This document shows, in pieces, positions 12,601-18,393 of a DNA stretch of 46,993 nucleotides (positions are counted from its first letter, which is position 1; every line of letters starts with the position of its first letter). The position numbers and the translations under genes were made by a program. The DNA is from Methanobrevibacter sp. (lineage in GTDB: Archaea > Methanobacteriota > Methanobacteria > Methanobacteriales > Methanobacteriaceae). Below the pieces are notes generated by a model. That model ran no database searches. It was given only the letters and a program-made list of their open reading frames with translations, and was not told the DNA's origin. The stretch lies in the NCBI RefSeq assembly GCF_017447225.1, contig NZ_JAFSNZ010000009.1:1-46993 (forward strand), given 5' to 3'.

Positions 12601-13220
12601 CTAACGAAAGCGGTTGGGCTAAATTGAATATCAACCTGCAAAAAGGCACATACATTTTAACTGCATTCAACCCTGTAACTGGCGAAAAACATTCCAATTT
12701 AATAACTGTGCTTACTCAGATTGTTGAGAATAATAACCTGATTAAGTATTATCACAATGACAGTCAGTTTGTAGCCAGAATCATTACTGAAGATGGATCT
12801 TATGCTAAAGCGGGTGAACAGGTAACATTCAACATTCATGGTATGATTTATAACCGTTATACTGACAATGATGGATATGTCAGATTAAATATTAATTTGG
12901 GTCCTGGCGATTACATCATAACCACATACTATAAAGAATGTGCCGAAGGTAATCACATCCATATCTTAGAGGATTTCATAACAAATGATTTGGTAATGAG
13001 TTATAAAGACGGTTCTCAATTCATTGCTCATGTGCTGGATGGAAAAGGTAATGCGTATGAAGGTCAGACTGTTACTTTCAATATTAATGGAATGTCTTAT
13101 GATAGGACAACAGATATCAATGGTGATGCCAGACTGAATATCAATCTGCAATCAGGTCAATATCTGATTACATCAACATATCTGAACGAAGTTCATACAA
13201 ACACAATTGTGATAAATTAG
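615..13220 (+). CDS. Giant adhesin-like surface protein (4201 aa)
   Basis: This is a secreted protein of roughly 450 kDa. The start is a GTG; no better in-frame start is visible and the signal peptide follows at once (hydrophobic core at residues 12-28, cleavage probable after ASA near residue 32). Residues ~95-610 form a right-handed parallel beta-helix with repeated GGAIY/GGALF turns and FxNNTA rungs, as in pectate-lyase-like and Pmp-type passenger proteins. From ~700 to ~3855 I count about 36 Ig-like domains of ~85-90 residues, each opening with a VGE(N/D)xTI strand and closing with YxGDxKYxxxxxxxSFxV. The last ~350 residues are four different ~85-residue domains (INGVxYxRTTDxxGxAxLNINLxxGxY), related to Big_1-type folds. 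Asn-X-Ser/Thr sequons are very frequent, so heavy N-glycosylation is likely. I see no LPXTG motif, pseudomurein-binding repeat or C-terminal membrane helix; the C-terminal domains may do the anchoring. Binding target unknown. Confidence 0.92.
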   Translation: MKKLGGFFIKYKTILFVCLIVSLFVTLSCASASDVNNLDDNLTAVTDGNDIISVDDMQNNEIMMISDDDVMEASDSDDLLTGTYTDLNRRISNSPDGSTIYLNDDYSIYSAIYFSYRHDLIIDGQGHTIDANGNSRIFHLYSTSSNITFKNIKFINGYATEGGAIYSTIPLNVINCTFEDNEATASGRGGGAIYFAQQDSTVINITDSTFRRNTALQYGGAIEFDNSNQPGYIANIKNCVFEENTITGISAMGGGAILVYRYVTVNIDSTKFINNSAKDSEGGAIRYSGTVTVNNSEFYSNNAIHGGALCFGQIYALNVYNSKFVDNYAKFQGGAVKARDFDMNNVTFINNTADEAGGALFSRSGVAVLADSQFINNTAPTGAGLFIHGDVSSISVVDTNFTHNIASANGGGLYSNTPNMIAIAGANFINNLASNGGGAYIAKGRTSISVSKFEDNTASAEGGAIYIAAANNEVINSNFKNNTAQIGGAVYWNGDAGKLQGSTFISNNGINGSSVYWRSTNGNLINSNFDDTDSTGKSLQWHGTNGRISESRFIGNDTIFICQHASVSLDSNTQTSTSSEGYSVFNEGIASFASNTFNNLIYNNGTITSDTYIITLNNDTLISDINSAVIYTSVEDDNGNYIKLNKDLVNVFESQRLSTSFNNTHYVSTVNNIAIGYHNVSADDYAGLGLSDVNVMPGGILYLIINLTVNQTNYGEKVVFTTTVVNTTYNGTVDLAINDIHYNVTLINGTAVLTLYNMAPNTYDVIASYMDYNQTVTAEVEIKVELRNSTLSIIANNVYYGNITTINITVTNGTTGTVYVFVNNKMYILTLANSTAQLNLTGLSGNNYTAYAIYNGDSYFYSSYNQTSFTVYKHTPQINITVSDIHVGEIATIKVNLPSDITGTVFIDVDDDEYRYVNKSSITLYVNNLTAGNISVRVHYLGDNKYYEANNSASFNVTKKNMTIIVQTAPIPVGENETISVILPSDAKGLVLLDVNGTKYYAYANNTVAKFIISGLSRGVYNVTAEYAEGPIYNTATNTSSFFVYYIYAFDFNVSATTDSDLNVYVSISLPSDVDGDVVVEINGSNYTAHISKGKATVMIPNLNGGAYNGTVYLENDTKYGPSNRTFIVDLERVSPTVNVIYNSTIYVDDDAIIKVTVDSDATGNITITINNTDYTEKINNGEALFNITGLVWHEYAFNVTYTGDRKYLPDVKEHVLTVSRIHNYYSMLETESIYVGENATIKVTFEEDTTGNVTLLINGSTYIINLKNGTGSINISGLPVGKHTIDATYSGDSKYEPCHRVFEDFYVRKIANYDFTPNGQANDTHANITVELPADADGYVNITINGQTYPNIEVKDCKANLTVGGLSAGVQYPVKIDYSGNNNYEPASKNITLRSDKTFDYEFNITINDIHVGDIAYLVITIPEANDTDLVRITVENRTPVIASIVNGTINHPIIGLEEGDYSIIVEYLGNSKFEASTRYEDVHVSKISSYKFDVVANEPKVGENLTVDIQLPTDSSGNVTVTVSINNTNYTANVTNGTARVVIPNLPEGIYNTTVFFSGDNKYHNATKVIEVTVVKIDSYAFDVTPENIYVGSEEHIKITLPEDITGNVTITIDNTDYINKSVTVVNGTGWFNVTGLAKGQYVFSVAFDNDSKYESDIKYGNFEVLSINDYLFNVTVSDPNYVRDNITFKVELPTDATGEVNVRIFATDFKGEVKNGVAVVNITAPYYGSFPYLVSFEEPGKYVLKTQSGTLTISKLDVDVTPEYNKTVHVGEKVTFKVQLPEDATGTITIVSRIVSYTVPLVNGSANVTIDGYPLAQSYSPAISYSGDDRYNPASLTLNVTVIKVSDYDFDFNVSDINVGQTEIVNVTLPSDATDDVLIYGNFSSNRYSQAIINGNVTFNIRNLAAGTYNITVLYQGYNKYESKNITKTFTVSKVNSTIAIDFIDNSIVVVSVPGDATGNVTIRVGSINRNVTIANGKATLDVTDLYPDTYTVYANYAGDGKYLENATDKQITLPQTGNYLINATANDIIVGENATIIVYLPSDAKGYVNITVNNSEIKRAEITNGVARLTVPDLAVGNYKVVVNFTDDKYLFKTNSTTFNVAQIRTVLSPSVIVENRTLNITVDITENATGNITIYVDNVPYSREIKDNKANLVIDVIPGDIFVRASYAGDDNHTSANSNLVLVEVEKIDDYDILIDLKDLITVVENNVITFTLPENVTSNNLIVFVEDDDYIVEINSTTHKATLTLPLLPEGDYDIVVPYEDDLYDYKEFTASFIVIKLNTTVDVEVKNITKDMSEVINITLNDTASGEVLIDLNGTVYHKYLENGKANLTVSDLTDGNYTVIVTYLGDNYFNDNSTTVYFTVSKLSTDLIINASDIIVGHDLKIEFTLSSNITDIITVKVGNENYTTFVYKGKGNLTVRDLPVGEYNITASYAGDNNYYAVTNTTNITVNGKKSSKINVSVADITVGEDIMVYVNATEGIYGPVYVTIGGLAYTHDLVDGKVNFTVSNLTARNYQVSAFFMGNDEFELCNTTSTFVVHKKDTPISLNVTNIKIGEDEIINVTVAGEATGDVLIDIDDLHIYAEIINGSAVAVISDFAVGKYNVTVNYLGDDKYNANSTSSSFTVSQLETTISISGSDIIVGQREVFDIVMSANITEVVIVEIGGVNYTTFVEKGVGKFSISNLTADVYDVVVYFPGNTKYGAVNNTTSIKVSDKLPSAITINVSDIFVGDELTVYVNVTPGATGRVTVVVAGDTFTKELSGDSANFTISGLIARDYHVTAYYRGDDVYLISNSTANFTVNKKDTLINASAKDIIVGEATEISVNLTDGATGIVLVDINGTKYYANITDSKVILNVPNLAVGSYDVVVSYLGDDRFHSNETETSFKVSKVTSEISISLPDGEIYAYGDNVVIHVTGPEDVTGVATLNVVTKYGHDEYTVYINNGEASLTIIKPDVDDYNVSAVYLENYKYYSSNSSKLPFEVYMNGSEINVNGHDISVGETETIVVTFPIGEYSGNVTFYVDEREFTREISYDSATNISTATLTLDDLVSGTYTVRAVFVNVEDGKTVVHEGSDVFTVSKIKSAIVIDSISDIKVGENATIRLLITPSDVTGTVDVYVNSKHYSVNVTNPILTVSDLKEGEASVYAVYPGDSKYLSSNDTASFNVYKNDVVPELSVSDIDISQMINITVKLPGDATGYVLLDINGTQFYADVENGTAKYLIVPANTGEFVVTATYLGDDKYYSNSTTCSFVCSKIKTDIIISGENIVVGHDEVLTITTANFTEVITVEIEGINYTTFVENGIGNLTISNLPIGNYNATVYFPGNTKYNAVSNRTSFEVTDKKSSALSIDVKDIIVGQDAVITVNVTDGATGEVTIVIRGREYTEKLENGSATFTISNLTARDYEVTAIYSGDESYLPSNNTAGFAVEKIAVEIKVDAKDILVNETETIEIRLSEDIDGIVLVNVNSTGYYVNVTEGYGVLKLDNLKSGDYNVTATFLGDDVYKSASNATSFAVSIKSVPEINVDVNDDNVTVVLPEDATGNVTVLIDGKEVPGEVINNTVVVDTSNLAPGNHTVEVIYPGDDKYAPYDNTTTVEVPKVDDYKFDVDIKVDGNDAVVSVELPEDVNGVVFVDVDGTGYYVNVTNGKGSAELTNFDIGKHNITVRYDGDDKYGESEKSSSFVVDDKHITPIDIITHDIHVGDNLTVYVIVPSDATGEITIQIDSANYTAPINRGVSRFNISGLAEGNYTVNAIYNGSVKYDSNTTSAPVKVSKVDDYPIDIIENGKNITINLPSDATGNVTVIVDGENFTGKVVNGTVTIYDPNLTAGPHNITVIYSGDDKYSPEKNDTEVDIKNRVLIDAPYVIKYYSGPERLYVYLEDLNGNKIANASVSIKINGVTYNRTTDENGTASLAINLGGGNYSAIVTFNGNEEFNSTSITSFVSVLPTIYGNDIVKVYRNGTQYYALFLDSQGNPLVNENVSFNINGVFYTRTTNESGWAKLNINLQKGTYILTAFNPVTGEKHSNLITVLTQIVENNNLIKYYHNDSQFVARIITEDGSYAKAGEQVTFNIHGMIYNRYTDNDGYVRLNINLGPGDYIITTYYKECAEGNHIHILEDFITNDLVMSYKDGSQFIAHVLDGKGNAYEGQTVTFNINGMSYDRTTDINGDARLNINLQSGQYLITSTYLNEVHTNTIVIN
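7735..9300 (+). repeat. Adhesin super-repeat, copies 1 and 2 (A-B-C-A-B-C)
   Basis: Three consecutive Ig-like domains of distinct subtype recur as a unit of ~260 residues. Type A contains NYTTFV(Y/E)KG and starts near 7735 and 8514. Type B is introduced by KKSSK or KLPSA and contains the LTARxY/LIARDY turn (near 7984 and 8772). Type C is introduced by KKDT and contains VLIDI or VLVDING (near 8251 and 9031). A type-C domain also precedes copy 1 (7450-7734). Such phasing suggests growth of the gene by duplication of three-domain blocks. Confidence 0.75.
10387..11170 (+). repeat. Adhesin super-repeat, copy 3 (A-B-C)
   Basis: This third copy of the three-domain unit is separated from copy 2 by four other Ig-like domains. 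Type A (NYTTFVENG) begins near 10387, type B (KKSSALSIDV, then NLTARDY) near 10650 and type C near 10912. As in copy 1, a type-C domain precedes it (10135-10386). Codon choice differs clearly from copy 2 although the protein is alike. Confidence 0.7.
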
Positions 13221-13255
13221 GAGCATATTTTTACTCCTATCTTTTTTTCTTTTTA
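13218..13255 (+). terminator. Terminator of the adhesin gene
   Basis: TAGGAG (13218-13223, starting with the stop codon) pairs with CTCCTA (13234-13239), and a T-rich run (13241-13255) follows. The rest of the gap up to 13446 lies between convergent genes and shows only AT-rich sequence. Confidence 0.6.
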
Positions 13256-13446
13256 ATTAAAAATTTGATTTATAATTTAACTGTTTTTCTATAAAACTTA
13301 TAATTTAATTAATCATACTTTTCAAATTATTACATCTTTCATAAAAATAGAATTATTGGATTATGCTTATCTACATTGGAAGGTTAATTTATTAAAATTT
13401 AATCAATTTTTTCAAAAATTGTAAAAATAAAAAAAGTTTGAGGAAG

Positions 13447-15111
13447 TTATAATTCCCCATTAGCTCTTCTTTCATCAAGAAGCTTTAATCCTAAGTCGCC
13501 TAATTTGTATTTTTGAATTTTACCACTTGTAGTTAATGGGAATTCATCAACGAAGAATACGTATTTAGGAACTTTGTATCTGGCTATGCTTCCAATACAG
13601 AAATCACGGATGTCTGCTTCAGTTACATCATCAAAGCCATTTTCCTTAATAATGAATGCTCCAACGATTTCTCCGTATTTTTCATCAGGAATACCTGCAA
13701 CTTGGACGTCCTGAACGCATTCATGAGTAAAGAGATATTCTTCGATTTCCCTTGGGTAGATGTTTTCTCCTCCTCTGATAATCATATCCTTGATACGACC
13801 TACAATGGAGTAGTATCCGTCTTCATCTACAGTAGCTAAGTCTCCGGAGTGGAGCCATCCGTCAGGTTCAATGGTTTCAGCAGTCTTTTCTGGCATGTTA
13901 TAGTATCCTTTCATTACATTGAAACCTCTGCACATGATTTCTCCGGTTTCGCCAGGACCTAACTCTTCGCCAGTTTCAGGATCAACGATTTTAACTTCAA
14001 TGTTAGGGAATTTTCTGCCTACAGTATTGATTTTTTTCTCAAAGGAATCTGCAGCATTTGTCTGTGTAAAACCAGGAGCCGCTTCAGTTAATCCGTATAC
14101 GCTTGTAATCTCTTTCATGTTCATTTTTTCAATAGCATCTTTCATGGTTTCAACAGGACAGGTTGATCCTGCCATGATACCTGTACGTAAGGAGCTCATA
14201 TCGAACATGTCAAACATTGGGTGGTTCATCATACCGATGAACATGGTAGGCACCCCGTAAATGGAAGTACATTTCTCTTTCTGAATTGATGAGATTGCAA
14301 GTAACGGATCGTATTCTTCAAGCATAATCATGGTGGAACCATGGGTAATGACTGCCATAACACCTAAAACGGTTCCGAAACAGTGGAATAATGGCACTTG
14401 TAGGAGTAATCTGTCGGCAGGTGAATAGTTCATGTTTTCACCTATGTAGAATCCGTCATTAACGATGTTCCTGCTTGTAAGCATTACTCCTTTAGGGAAT
14501 CCTTCCGTACCACTTGTGTATTGCATGTTGATGACGTCATTTTGGGTTACTGCATCCTTTACCTTTTGGTATTCGTCGTCATCGTAGTTCATACCGAGTA
14601 ACAGCAATTCGTTAGTGTTATACATTCCGCGATGTTTTTCCTGTCCTACGTGGAAGACATATTTTAAGCATGGGAATTTTTCACTGTTGAGGCTGCCTCT
14701 GGCGCAGTTTTTTAATTCAGGAACGAGCTCATGAATAATGTCAAAATAGCTTGTGTCCCTGAAGCCGTCAGTCATAGCAATAGCTTTCATATCTGATTGC
14801 TTTAAAACATATTCCAGCTCATGTGACTGGTAAGCGGTATTGACTGTTACGATTGTTGCACCTATTTTGGCTGTTGCAAACATGTATGTTAACCATTCAG
14901 GTACATTTTTAGCCCAGATACCTACATGGTCTCCTTTTTCAATTCCTAAAGCTAATAATCCTTTTGCAAGATTATCAACACGTTCATCAAATTCTTTATA
15001 TGTAAATCTTAAATTTCTATCTGGATATACGATAAATTCATGATCTGGTTGTTTTTCTACTTGTGTTTCGAAAAATTTTCCAAGAGAAAGCTCTGTAAAT
15101 AATTCACTCAT
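13447..15111 (-). CDS. AMP-forming acyl-CoA synthetase
   Basis: This ANL-superfamily ligase activates a carboxylic acid through an acyl-adenylate and transfers it to CoA. Numbering below counts from a possible GTG at 15117. The phosphate-binding motif is [11 protein letters not shown] (200-210), followed by YGLTE (341-345), SGDL (424-427), [16 protein letters not shown] (440-455, hinge and A8 loop) and the C-terminal TTSGKIQK with catalytic Lys533. All core residues look intact and the length is normal for medium- or long-chain fatty-acyl-CoA or aryl-CoA ligases. I prefer the ATG at 15111: AGGTG sits 5 bases before it and directly follows the stop of the small ORF at 15123, which suggests translational coupling. 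The upstream XRE-cupin gene probably controls it. Substrate unknown; activation of imported branched-chain or aromatic acids is one possibility. The gene family is common in bacteria, so transfer is plausible. Confidence 0.88.
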   Translation of the reverse strand: MSELFTELSLGKFFETQVEKQPDHEFIVYPDRNLRFTYKEFDERVDNLAKGLLALGIEKGDHVGIWAKNVPEWLTYMFATAKIGATIVTVNTAYQSHELEYVLKQSDMKAIAMTDGFRDTSYFDIIHELVPELKNCARGSLNSEKFPCLKYVFHVGQEKHRGMYNTNELLLLGMNYDDDEYQKVKDAVTQNDVINMQYTSGTEGFPKGVMLTSRNIVNDGFYIGENMNYSPADRLLLQVPLFHCFGTVLGVMAVITHGSTMIMLEEYDPLLAISSIQKEKCTSIYGVPTMFIGMMNHPMFDMFDMSSLRTGIMAGSTCPVETMKDAIEKMNMKEITSVYGLTEAAPGFTQTNAADSFEKKINTVGRKFPNIEVKIVDPETGEELGPGETGEIMCRGFNVMKGYYNMPEKTAETIEPDGWLHSGDLATVDEDGYYSIVGRIKDMIIRGGENIYPREIEEYLFTHECVQDVQVAGIPDEKYGEIVGAFIIKENGFDDVTEADIRDFCIGSIARYKVPKYVFFVDEFPLTTSGKIQKYKLGDLGLKLLDERRANGEL

Positions 15112-15122
15112 TTTCACACCTT

Positions 15123-15281
15123 TTAATTATTTTGTATTTCGTAAAAAAGTCTGGTTTCGAATTCTGCTTCTTGTTGCAATCGCAATCTTTTCAAGTCCAA
15201 GTCTGGTTTAAAACATCTAAAACTGTCATTTACTTCAAATTCTTTTTCATTATTTACTTTATTTAAGTTCATTTTAAACAT
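15123..15281 (-). CDS. Small ORF (52 aa) between regulator and ligase
   Basis: An ATG at 15281 opens a 52-codon frame that ends in TAA at 15123. It begins [15 protein letters not shown] and ends with a charged segment rich in Leu, Arg, Gln and Glu, probably helical. AAGGAG (complement of 15293-15298) stands 11 bases before the ATG, and the AAAAGGTG site of the downstream ligase directly follows its stop. That tight packing in one operon favours a real gene. There is no signal peptide, membrane segment or Cys pair. I do not recognise the family. Confidence 0.5.
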   Translation of the reverse strand: MFKMNLNKVNNEKEFEVNDSFRCFKPDLDLKRLRLQQEAEFETRLFYEIQNN

Positions 15282-15302
15282 TTTAACCAAAACTCCTTCA
15301 AT

Positions 15303-15878
15303 TTAATATGGTGTGTATAGTACTGCTAATATTTTAGATTCTTTTTCACCGGTTGCATGTAAATGGTGAGGAACAACGGAATCATAAAATATGCTGTCTC
15401 CTTCGCCTATGGTGAATGTGTCTTTTCCATAGATTACTTCAATTTCTCCTTCTAATACATAAATGAATTCTTCTCCTTCGTGTGAGGATAATTCCTTTTC
15501 TCCAGGTTCATAAGCGATGTCGATTATGAACGGGTCAATATTCCTGTCGATTTTACCTGATCCTAAAGAATGGAACTCAAGGTTACTTGCGTTTGTAACA
15601 TCTTCTCTTCCTGAGAAGTATAATGAGTTTGTCGGTTTTCCGGCTCTTGTGACTACAGGTCCAATCTGTGGGGTGTCATCCAGGAATGTTCCAAGTCTGA
15701 CTCCTAAAGCTCTTGCCATTTTTGTTAATGGTGTTAATGACGGGATAACTTCTCCATCTTCCATAGCTTTTAGAACGTCTAATTTAACGCCACTGTTTTC
15801 GGCGAGCTCTTCTATAGTCATATTCTGTCTTTCTCTAATGCTTTTTATTTTAGAAGCAAATTCTTTATTTTTTTCCAT
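15303..15878 (-). CDS. XRE-family regulator with cupin sensor domain
   Basis: Residues ~8-65 form an XRE-type helix-turn-helix (IRERQNMTIEELAENSGV, then ALGVRLGTFL). Residues ~115-188 form a small beta-barrel cupin (HEGEEFIYVLEGEIEV, then GDSIFYDSVVPHHLHA), with His and Glu positions that could hold a metal or line a ligand pocket. Such proteins usually control the neighbouring metabolic gene in response to a small molecule. This one is first in a minus-strand operon with the 52-residue ORF and the acyl-CoA synthetase, so the ligand may be the acid or acyl-CoA of that enzyme (inference). A near-perfect palindrome sits 27 bases ahead of the gene, at the expected transcription start, which suggests autorepression. 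GTGAT lies 5 bases before the ATG. Confidence 0.88.
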   Translation of the reverse strand: MEKNKEFASKIKSIRERQNMTIEELAENSGVKLDVLKAMEDGEVIPSLTPLTKMARALGVRLGTFLDDTPQIGPVVTRAGKPTNSLYFSGREDVTNASNLEFHSLGSGKIDRNIDPFIIDIAYEPGEKELSSHEGEEFIYVLEGEIEVIYGKDTFTIGEGDSIFYDSVVPHHLHATGEKESKILAVLYTPY

Positions 15879-15904
15879 AATATATCACTTTTTTACTTTA
15901 TAAC

Positions 15905-15923
15905 ATACTAAAAATTTTAGTAT
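15905..15923 (-). promoter_or_regulatory. Palindromic operator candidate before the XRE-cupin gene
   Basis: ATACTAAAA and TTTTAGTAT form perfect 9-bp arms around one central A. On the minus strand a TATA-like element (TATATAAAT, around 15945-15953) lies about 25 bases upstream, so the palindrome covers the probable transcription start. This is a classic position for repression by the adjacent helix-turn-helix protein. Confidence 0.5.
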
Positions 15924-16074
15924 AATATAATTTTGTACTTTCTATTTATATAATACTTTGTAAAATCAGTTATTTTTCAGTAGTTTTAGGGGTTTTTATA
16001 AAATTTTAATTGTACATTTATGGACATTGATTAAAAAATAATGTTTTTTGATGGTTAATGATTGGTGAAAGTTA

Positions 16075-16614
16075 TCATCTGTCAATTACATTCATAAATC
16101 TGTCTTTTATCTCTTCCGGTGTTAAATCGATAATTGGTGCTTCAGAATTTCCAGGTTTGCAGTTAAACACTATAAAATTGCAGCTGTCATTTCTTATTTT
16201 TTTCTTTAATTCGATATCAAAGAAATTATGGCTTTTAATACCTACGCTTTTTGCAATGCTTACCAGGTCCAGACCTTTTGCATATGTTTCCTGATTTCCT
16301 GTTGAGCCGTATGCGCCGTTGTTGATTACAATCCATGTCAGATTTCTTGGACTGCATGCATTGACCGTAACGAGTGAACCCATATTCATAAGAAGTGCTC
16401 CGTCACCGTCAATTACAACAACGTCCTTTTCAGGCTGTGACAGTGCCAGACCCAGACCTATTGATGAGGCAAGTCCCATTGATCCGATCATATAGAAGTT
16501 TTCAGCCCTGTCCTGGATATCATAGAGTTCCCTTGAAGGAAATCCTATATTGCAGATTACCAGTTCGTCATCGATTGATTCCATTATTTTAAAAATAGCG
16601 TCTCTTCTCTGCAT
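16075..16614 (-). CDS. comE: Sulfopyruvate decarboxylase, beta subunit
   Basis: With ComD, this subunit makes the thiamine-diphosphate enzyme that decarboxylates 3-sulfopyruvate to sulfoacetaldehyde in coenzyme M synthesis. The 179 residues contain the TPP/Mg binding motif starting at GDGALLMNMGSL (~residue 70) and ending in WIVINN (~94-99). The preceding GSMGLASSIGLGLAL is typical of the family's C-terminal half. Its ATG lies 4 bases after the comD stop, and the ribosome binding site GGTGAT overlaps that stop, so the two subunits are probably translated in a coupled way. The gene could instead be a phosphonopyruvate decarboxylase-like protein, but the split two-gene form in a methanogen points to ComDE. 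Confidence 0.88.
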   Translation of the reverse strand: MQRRDAIFKIMESIDDELVICNIGFPSRELYDIQDRAENFYMIGSMGLASSIGLGLALSQPEKDVVVIDGDGALLMNMGSLVTVNACSPRNLTWIVINNGAYGSTGNQETYAKGLDLVSIAKSVGIKSHNFFDIELKKKIRNDSCNFIVFNCKPGNSEAPIIDLTPEEIKDRFMNVIDR

Positions 16615-16618
16615 GTTA

Positions 16619-17110
16619 TCACCAGTATTTAATTTCCAATAGTATTGATACAGGTTTTCCTTCCTGTTCGGACAGTTCCCAAGAGTTTCTTATGTCTTCA
16701 TATGCCGCTTCAGGATTTCCCGGTTTGAAAAAATTAAAATTCATTGCTTCCAGTATCAAAGGCGTGGACTGTCCCATCGGGACCTGTCCGCAGATGTTTT
16801 CCCCTTCAGTTCCTCTGTGGCTCATTACCATCAGTAAAGGAAATCCGTACAGTTCAGTTAGAGATTTCAATGCATTGATTGAGTTTCCAAGCCCTGAGTT
16901 CTGCATCAGTATTGCAGTTTTCCTGCCGCCAAGATAAGCTCCGGCACATAATCCTATTCCTTCTTCCTCCCTTGTCACAGGAATATGGATTATATCTTTG
17001 TCTTCATCAATCATATTTAATAATTTAGATAAGTTGACGCATGGAACGCTTACGATAAAGTCAATTCCGGCATCTTTCAGACCATTGTAAATAGCTTCTG
17101 TACTATCCAT
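16619..17110 (-). CDS. comD: Sulfopyruvate decarboxylase, alpha subunit
   Basis: This is the N-terminal (PYR-type) half of the ThDP enzyme encoded with comE. At 163 residues it has the family length. It opens with [20 protein letters not shown] and contains [18 protein letters not shown] (residues ~45-62), where the Glu pair includes the conserved residue that activates the thiamine ring, then [14 protein letters not shown]. comD is first in the operon. Its promoter region is shared with the divergent cofH and contains two TGTACA boxes placed between a minus-strand TATA box and the probable start site, so repression of comDE from there is plausible. Part of the coenzyme M pathway. Confidence 0.88.
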   Translation of the reverse strand: MDSTEAIYNGLKDAGIDFIVSVPCVNLSKLLNMIDEDKDIIHIPVTREEEGIGLCAGAYLGGRKTAILMQNSGLGNSINALKSLTELYGFPLLMVMSHRGTEGENICGQVPMGQSTPLILEAMNFNFFKPGNPEAAYEDIRNSWELSEQEGKPVSILLEIKYW

Positions 17111-17143
17111 ATTATCATCTTTTTAATTTCTTTATTTTCATAT

Positions 17144-17159
17144 TGTACAATGTTGTACA
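17144..17159. promoter_or_regulatory. Paired TGTACA boxes, TrpY-like operator candidate
   Basis: TGTACAATGTTGTACA holds two identical TGTACA boxes whose centres are 10 bp apart, also readable as the inverted repeat TGTACAA-TG-TTGTACA. On the minus strand TTTATAAAA (17165-17173) would be the comD TATA box, putting the boxes between TATA and start site. TGTACA is the core of the TRP box bound by the repressor TrpY in Methanothermobacter. A matching site stands before aroA' at 39962. Confidence 0.5.
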
Positions 17160-17191
17160 CTTTATTTTATAAATTAATGTATAATAGTAAC

Positions 17192-17199
17192 ATATATAT
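17192..17199 (+). promoter_or_regulatory. TATA box of cofH, leaderless start
   Basis: ATATATAT is centred about 28 bases before the cofH ATG at 17224 and no Shine-Dalgarno sequence precedes that ATG. Transcription should therefore start at or next to the start codon. Confidence 0.5.
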
Positions 17200-17223
17200 T
17201 AAATTATTTACTTATTTATATTT

Positions 17224-18342
17224 ATGTTTGATAAACTACCAATTTCTTCTAAAACAGAAAAAATCTTAACCAAATCTCTGGATGAGGCAATTTCTGTTGA
17301 AGAAGCAAATTACTTGATGAATATTAAAGGTTCTGATTTTTATCCGTTGATTGCTACAGCGGATTATTTAAGGCATGAAATTGTTGGCGACAATGTTACA
17401 TTCATTAACAACTGCAATATCAACTTCACGAATATCTGTACAGTTAAATGTGGCTTTTGCGCTTTCGGAAAGGATGAGGATGACCCTGATGCTTATATAT
17501 TAAATGATGAGCAGATTCTTGCAAAGGCTGAGGGGGCTGTTGAAAGGGGTGCCCATGAATTCTGTCTGATGGGAGGAGTCCATCCTGAAGCGGACATTGA
17601 ATACTATGAGCATTTGCTGCAGCTGCTTAAGGGGGAATATCCTAATGTTTTGATTCACGGTTTTTCACCTACCATGATCAGCGATGCGGCTTTAGCATCA
17701 GGAATTGATATTGCCGAAGCCTGCGAAAGACTAAAATCCGCAGGTTTGGATACTTTACCCGGAACTGCTGCTGAAATACTGACTGACCGTTCAAGGGAAC
17801 TGATCTGTCCTGAAAAGGTCAGCGTTGACGAATGGATTGATATAGTGAGGACTGCACACGAAGTCGGAATTCCGGGTTCAGCCACAATCATGTACGGTCA
17901 TGTCGAGACATTGGAGGAACGTGTTGAACACATTGATGTTATTCGCCGCCTGCAGGAAGAGACCCACAGTTTCACGGAATTCATTCCAATGACGTTCATG
18001 CACGAGTATTCACCTATATTTCTTGAAGGCCAGTCAAATCTCGGTGCAACGGGAACTGAAGACTTGAAGCTATATGCCGTTGCCAGACTGATGTTGAGGG
18101 ATTTGATTCCAAACATTCAGGTTTCCTGGGTAAAGATGGGTTTCAGATTCGCTCAGGTTTCACTTACCGCAGGTGCTAACGATTTGGGCGGTACTTTAGG
18201 TGGAGATGAACTTTCTGAGGCTTCAGGTGCTCCAGATGGTGTTGATGCATCCATCGATACCTTGGGAAGGATTGTAAGAAATCTTGGCAGAAATCCTATC
18301 GAGAGAAATTCCAAATACACTGAATTTTATCCGATTGACTAA
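17224..18342 (+). CDS. cofH: FO synthase subunit 2, CofH (radical SAM)
   Basis: CofH joins a tyrosine-derived 4-hydroxybenzyl radical to 5-amino-6-(D-ribitylamino)uracil; with CofG this gives FO, the deazaflavin core of coenzyme F420. The radical SAM cluster motif is Cys72-x3-Cys76-x2-Cys79, inside NINFTNICTVKCGFCAFG. Next comes MGGVHPEADIEYYEHLL, typical of the CofH/MqnC/MqnE group, then HGFSPTM and LPGTAAEIL. The 372-residue length and the GG-HP-YY pattern favour CofH over CofG and over the menaquinone enzymes. The gene is divergent from comDE and seems to be leaderless. Because it consumes tyrosine, control by an aromatic-amino-acid regulator would make metabolic sense. No cofG is present in this window. 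Confidence 0.88.
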   Translation: MFDKLPISSKTEKILTKSLDEAISVEEANYLMNIKGSDFYPLIATADYLRHEIVGDNVTFINNCNINFTNICTVKCGFCAFGKDEDDPDAYILNDEQILAKAEGAVERGAHEFCLMGGVHPEADIEYYEHLLQLLKGEYPNVLIHGFSPTMISDAALASGIDIAEACERLKSAGLDTLPGTAAEILTDRSRELICPEKVSVDEWIDIVRTAHEVGIPGSATIMYGHVETLEERVEHIDVIRRLQEETHSFTEFIPMTFMHEYSPIFLEGQSNLGATGTEDLKLYAVARLMLRDLIPNIQVSWVKMGFRFAQVSLTAGANDLGGTLGGDELSEASGAPDGVDASIDTLGRIVRNLGRNPIERNSKYTEFYPID

Positions 18343-18393
18343 TTGAAATAAAAGTAGTTTATCATATCTATCATTAATTAACAGTGACTTATC

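Noticed and set aside
1262-13151. Many antisense ORFs of 60-105 codons opposite the adhesin gene
   Set aside because: They mirror the repetitive GGT/GTA codon pattern of the sense strand, lack ribosome binding sites and have no family features.
13919-15043. Plus-strand ORFs over the acyl-CoA synthetase
   Set aside because: They lie on the opposite strand of a protein with all ANL motifs and show no coding signs of their own.
16011-16016. Single TGTACA between comE and the XRE-cupin promoter
   Set aside because: It has no second box at 10-bp spacing and no TATA box in a suitable position, so chance is more likely in AT-rich DNA.
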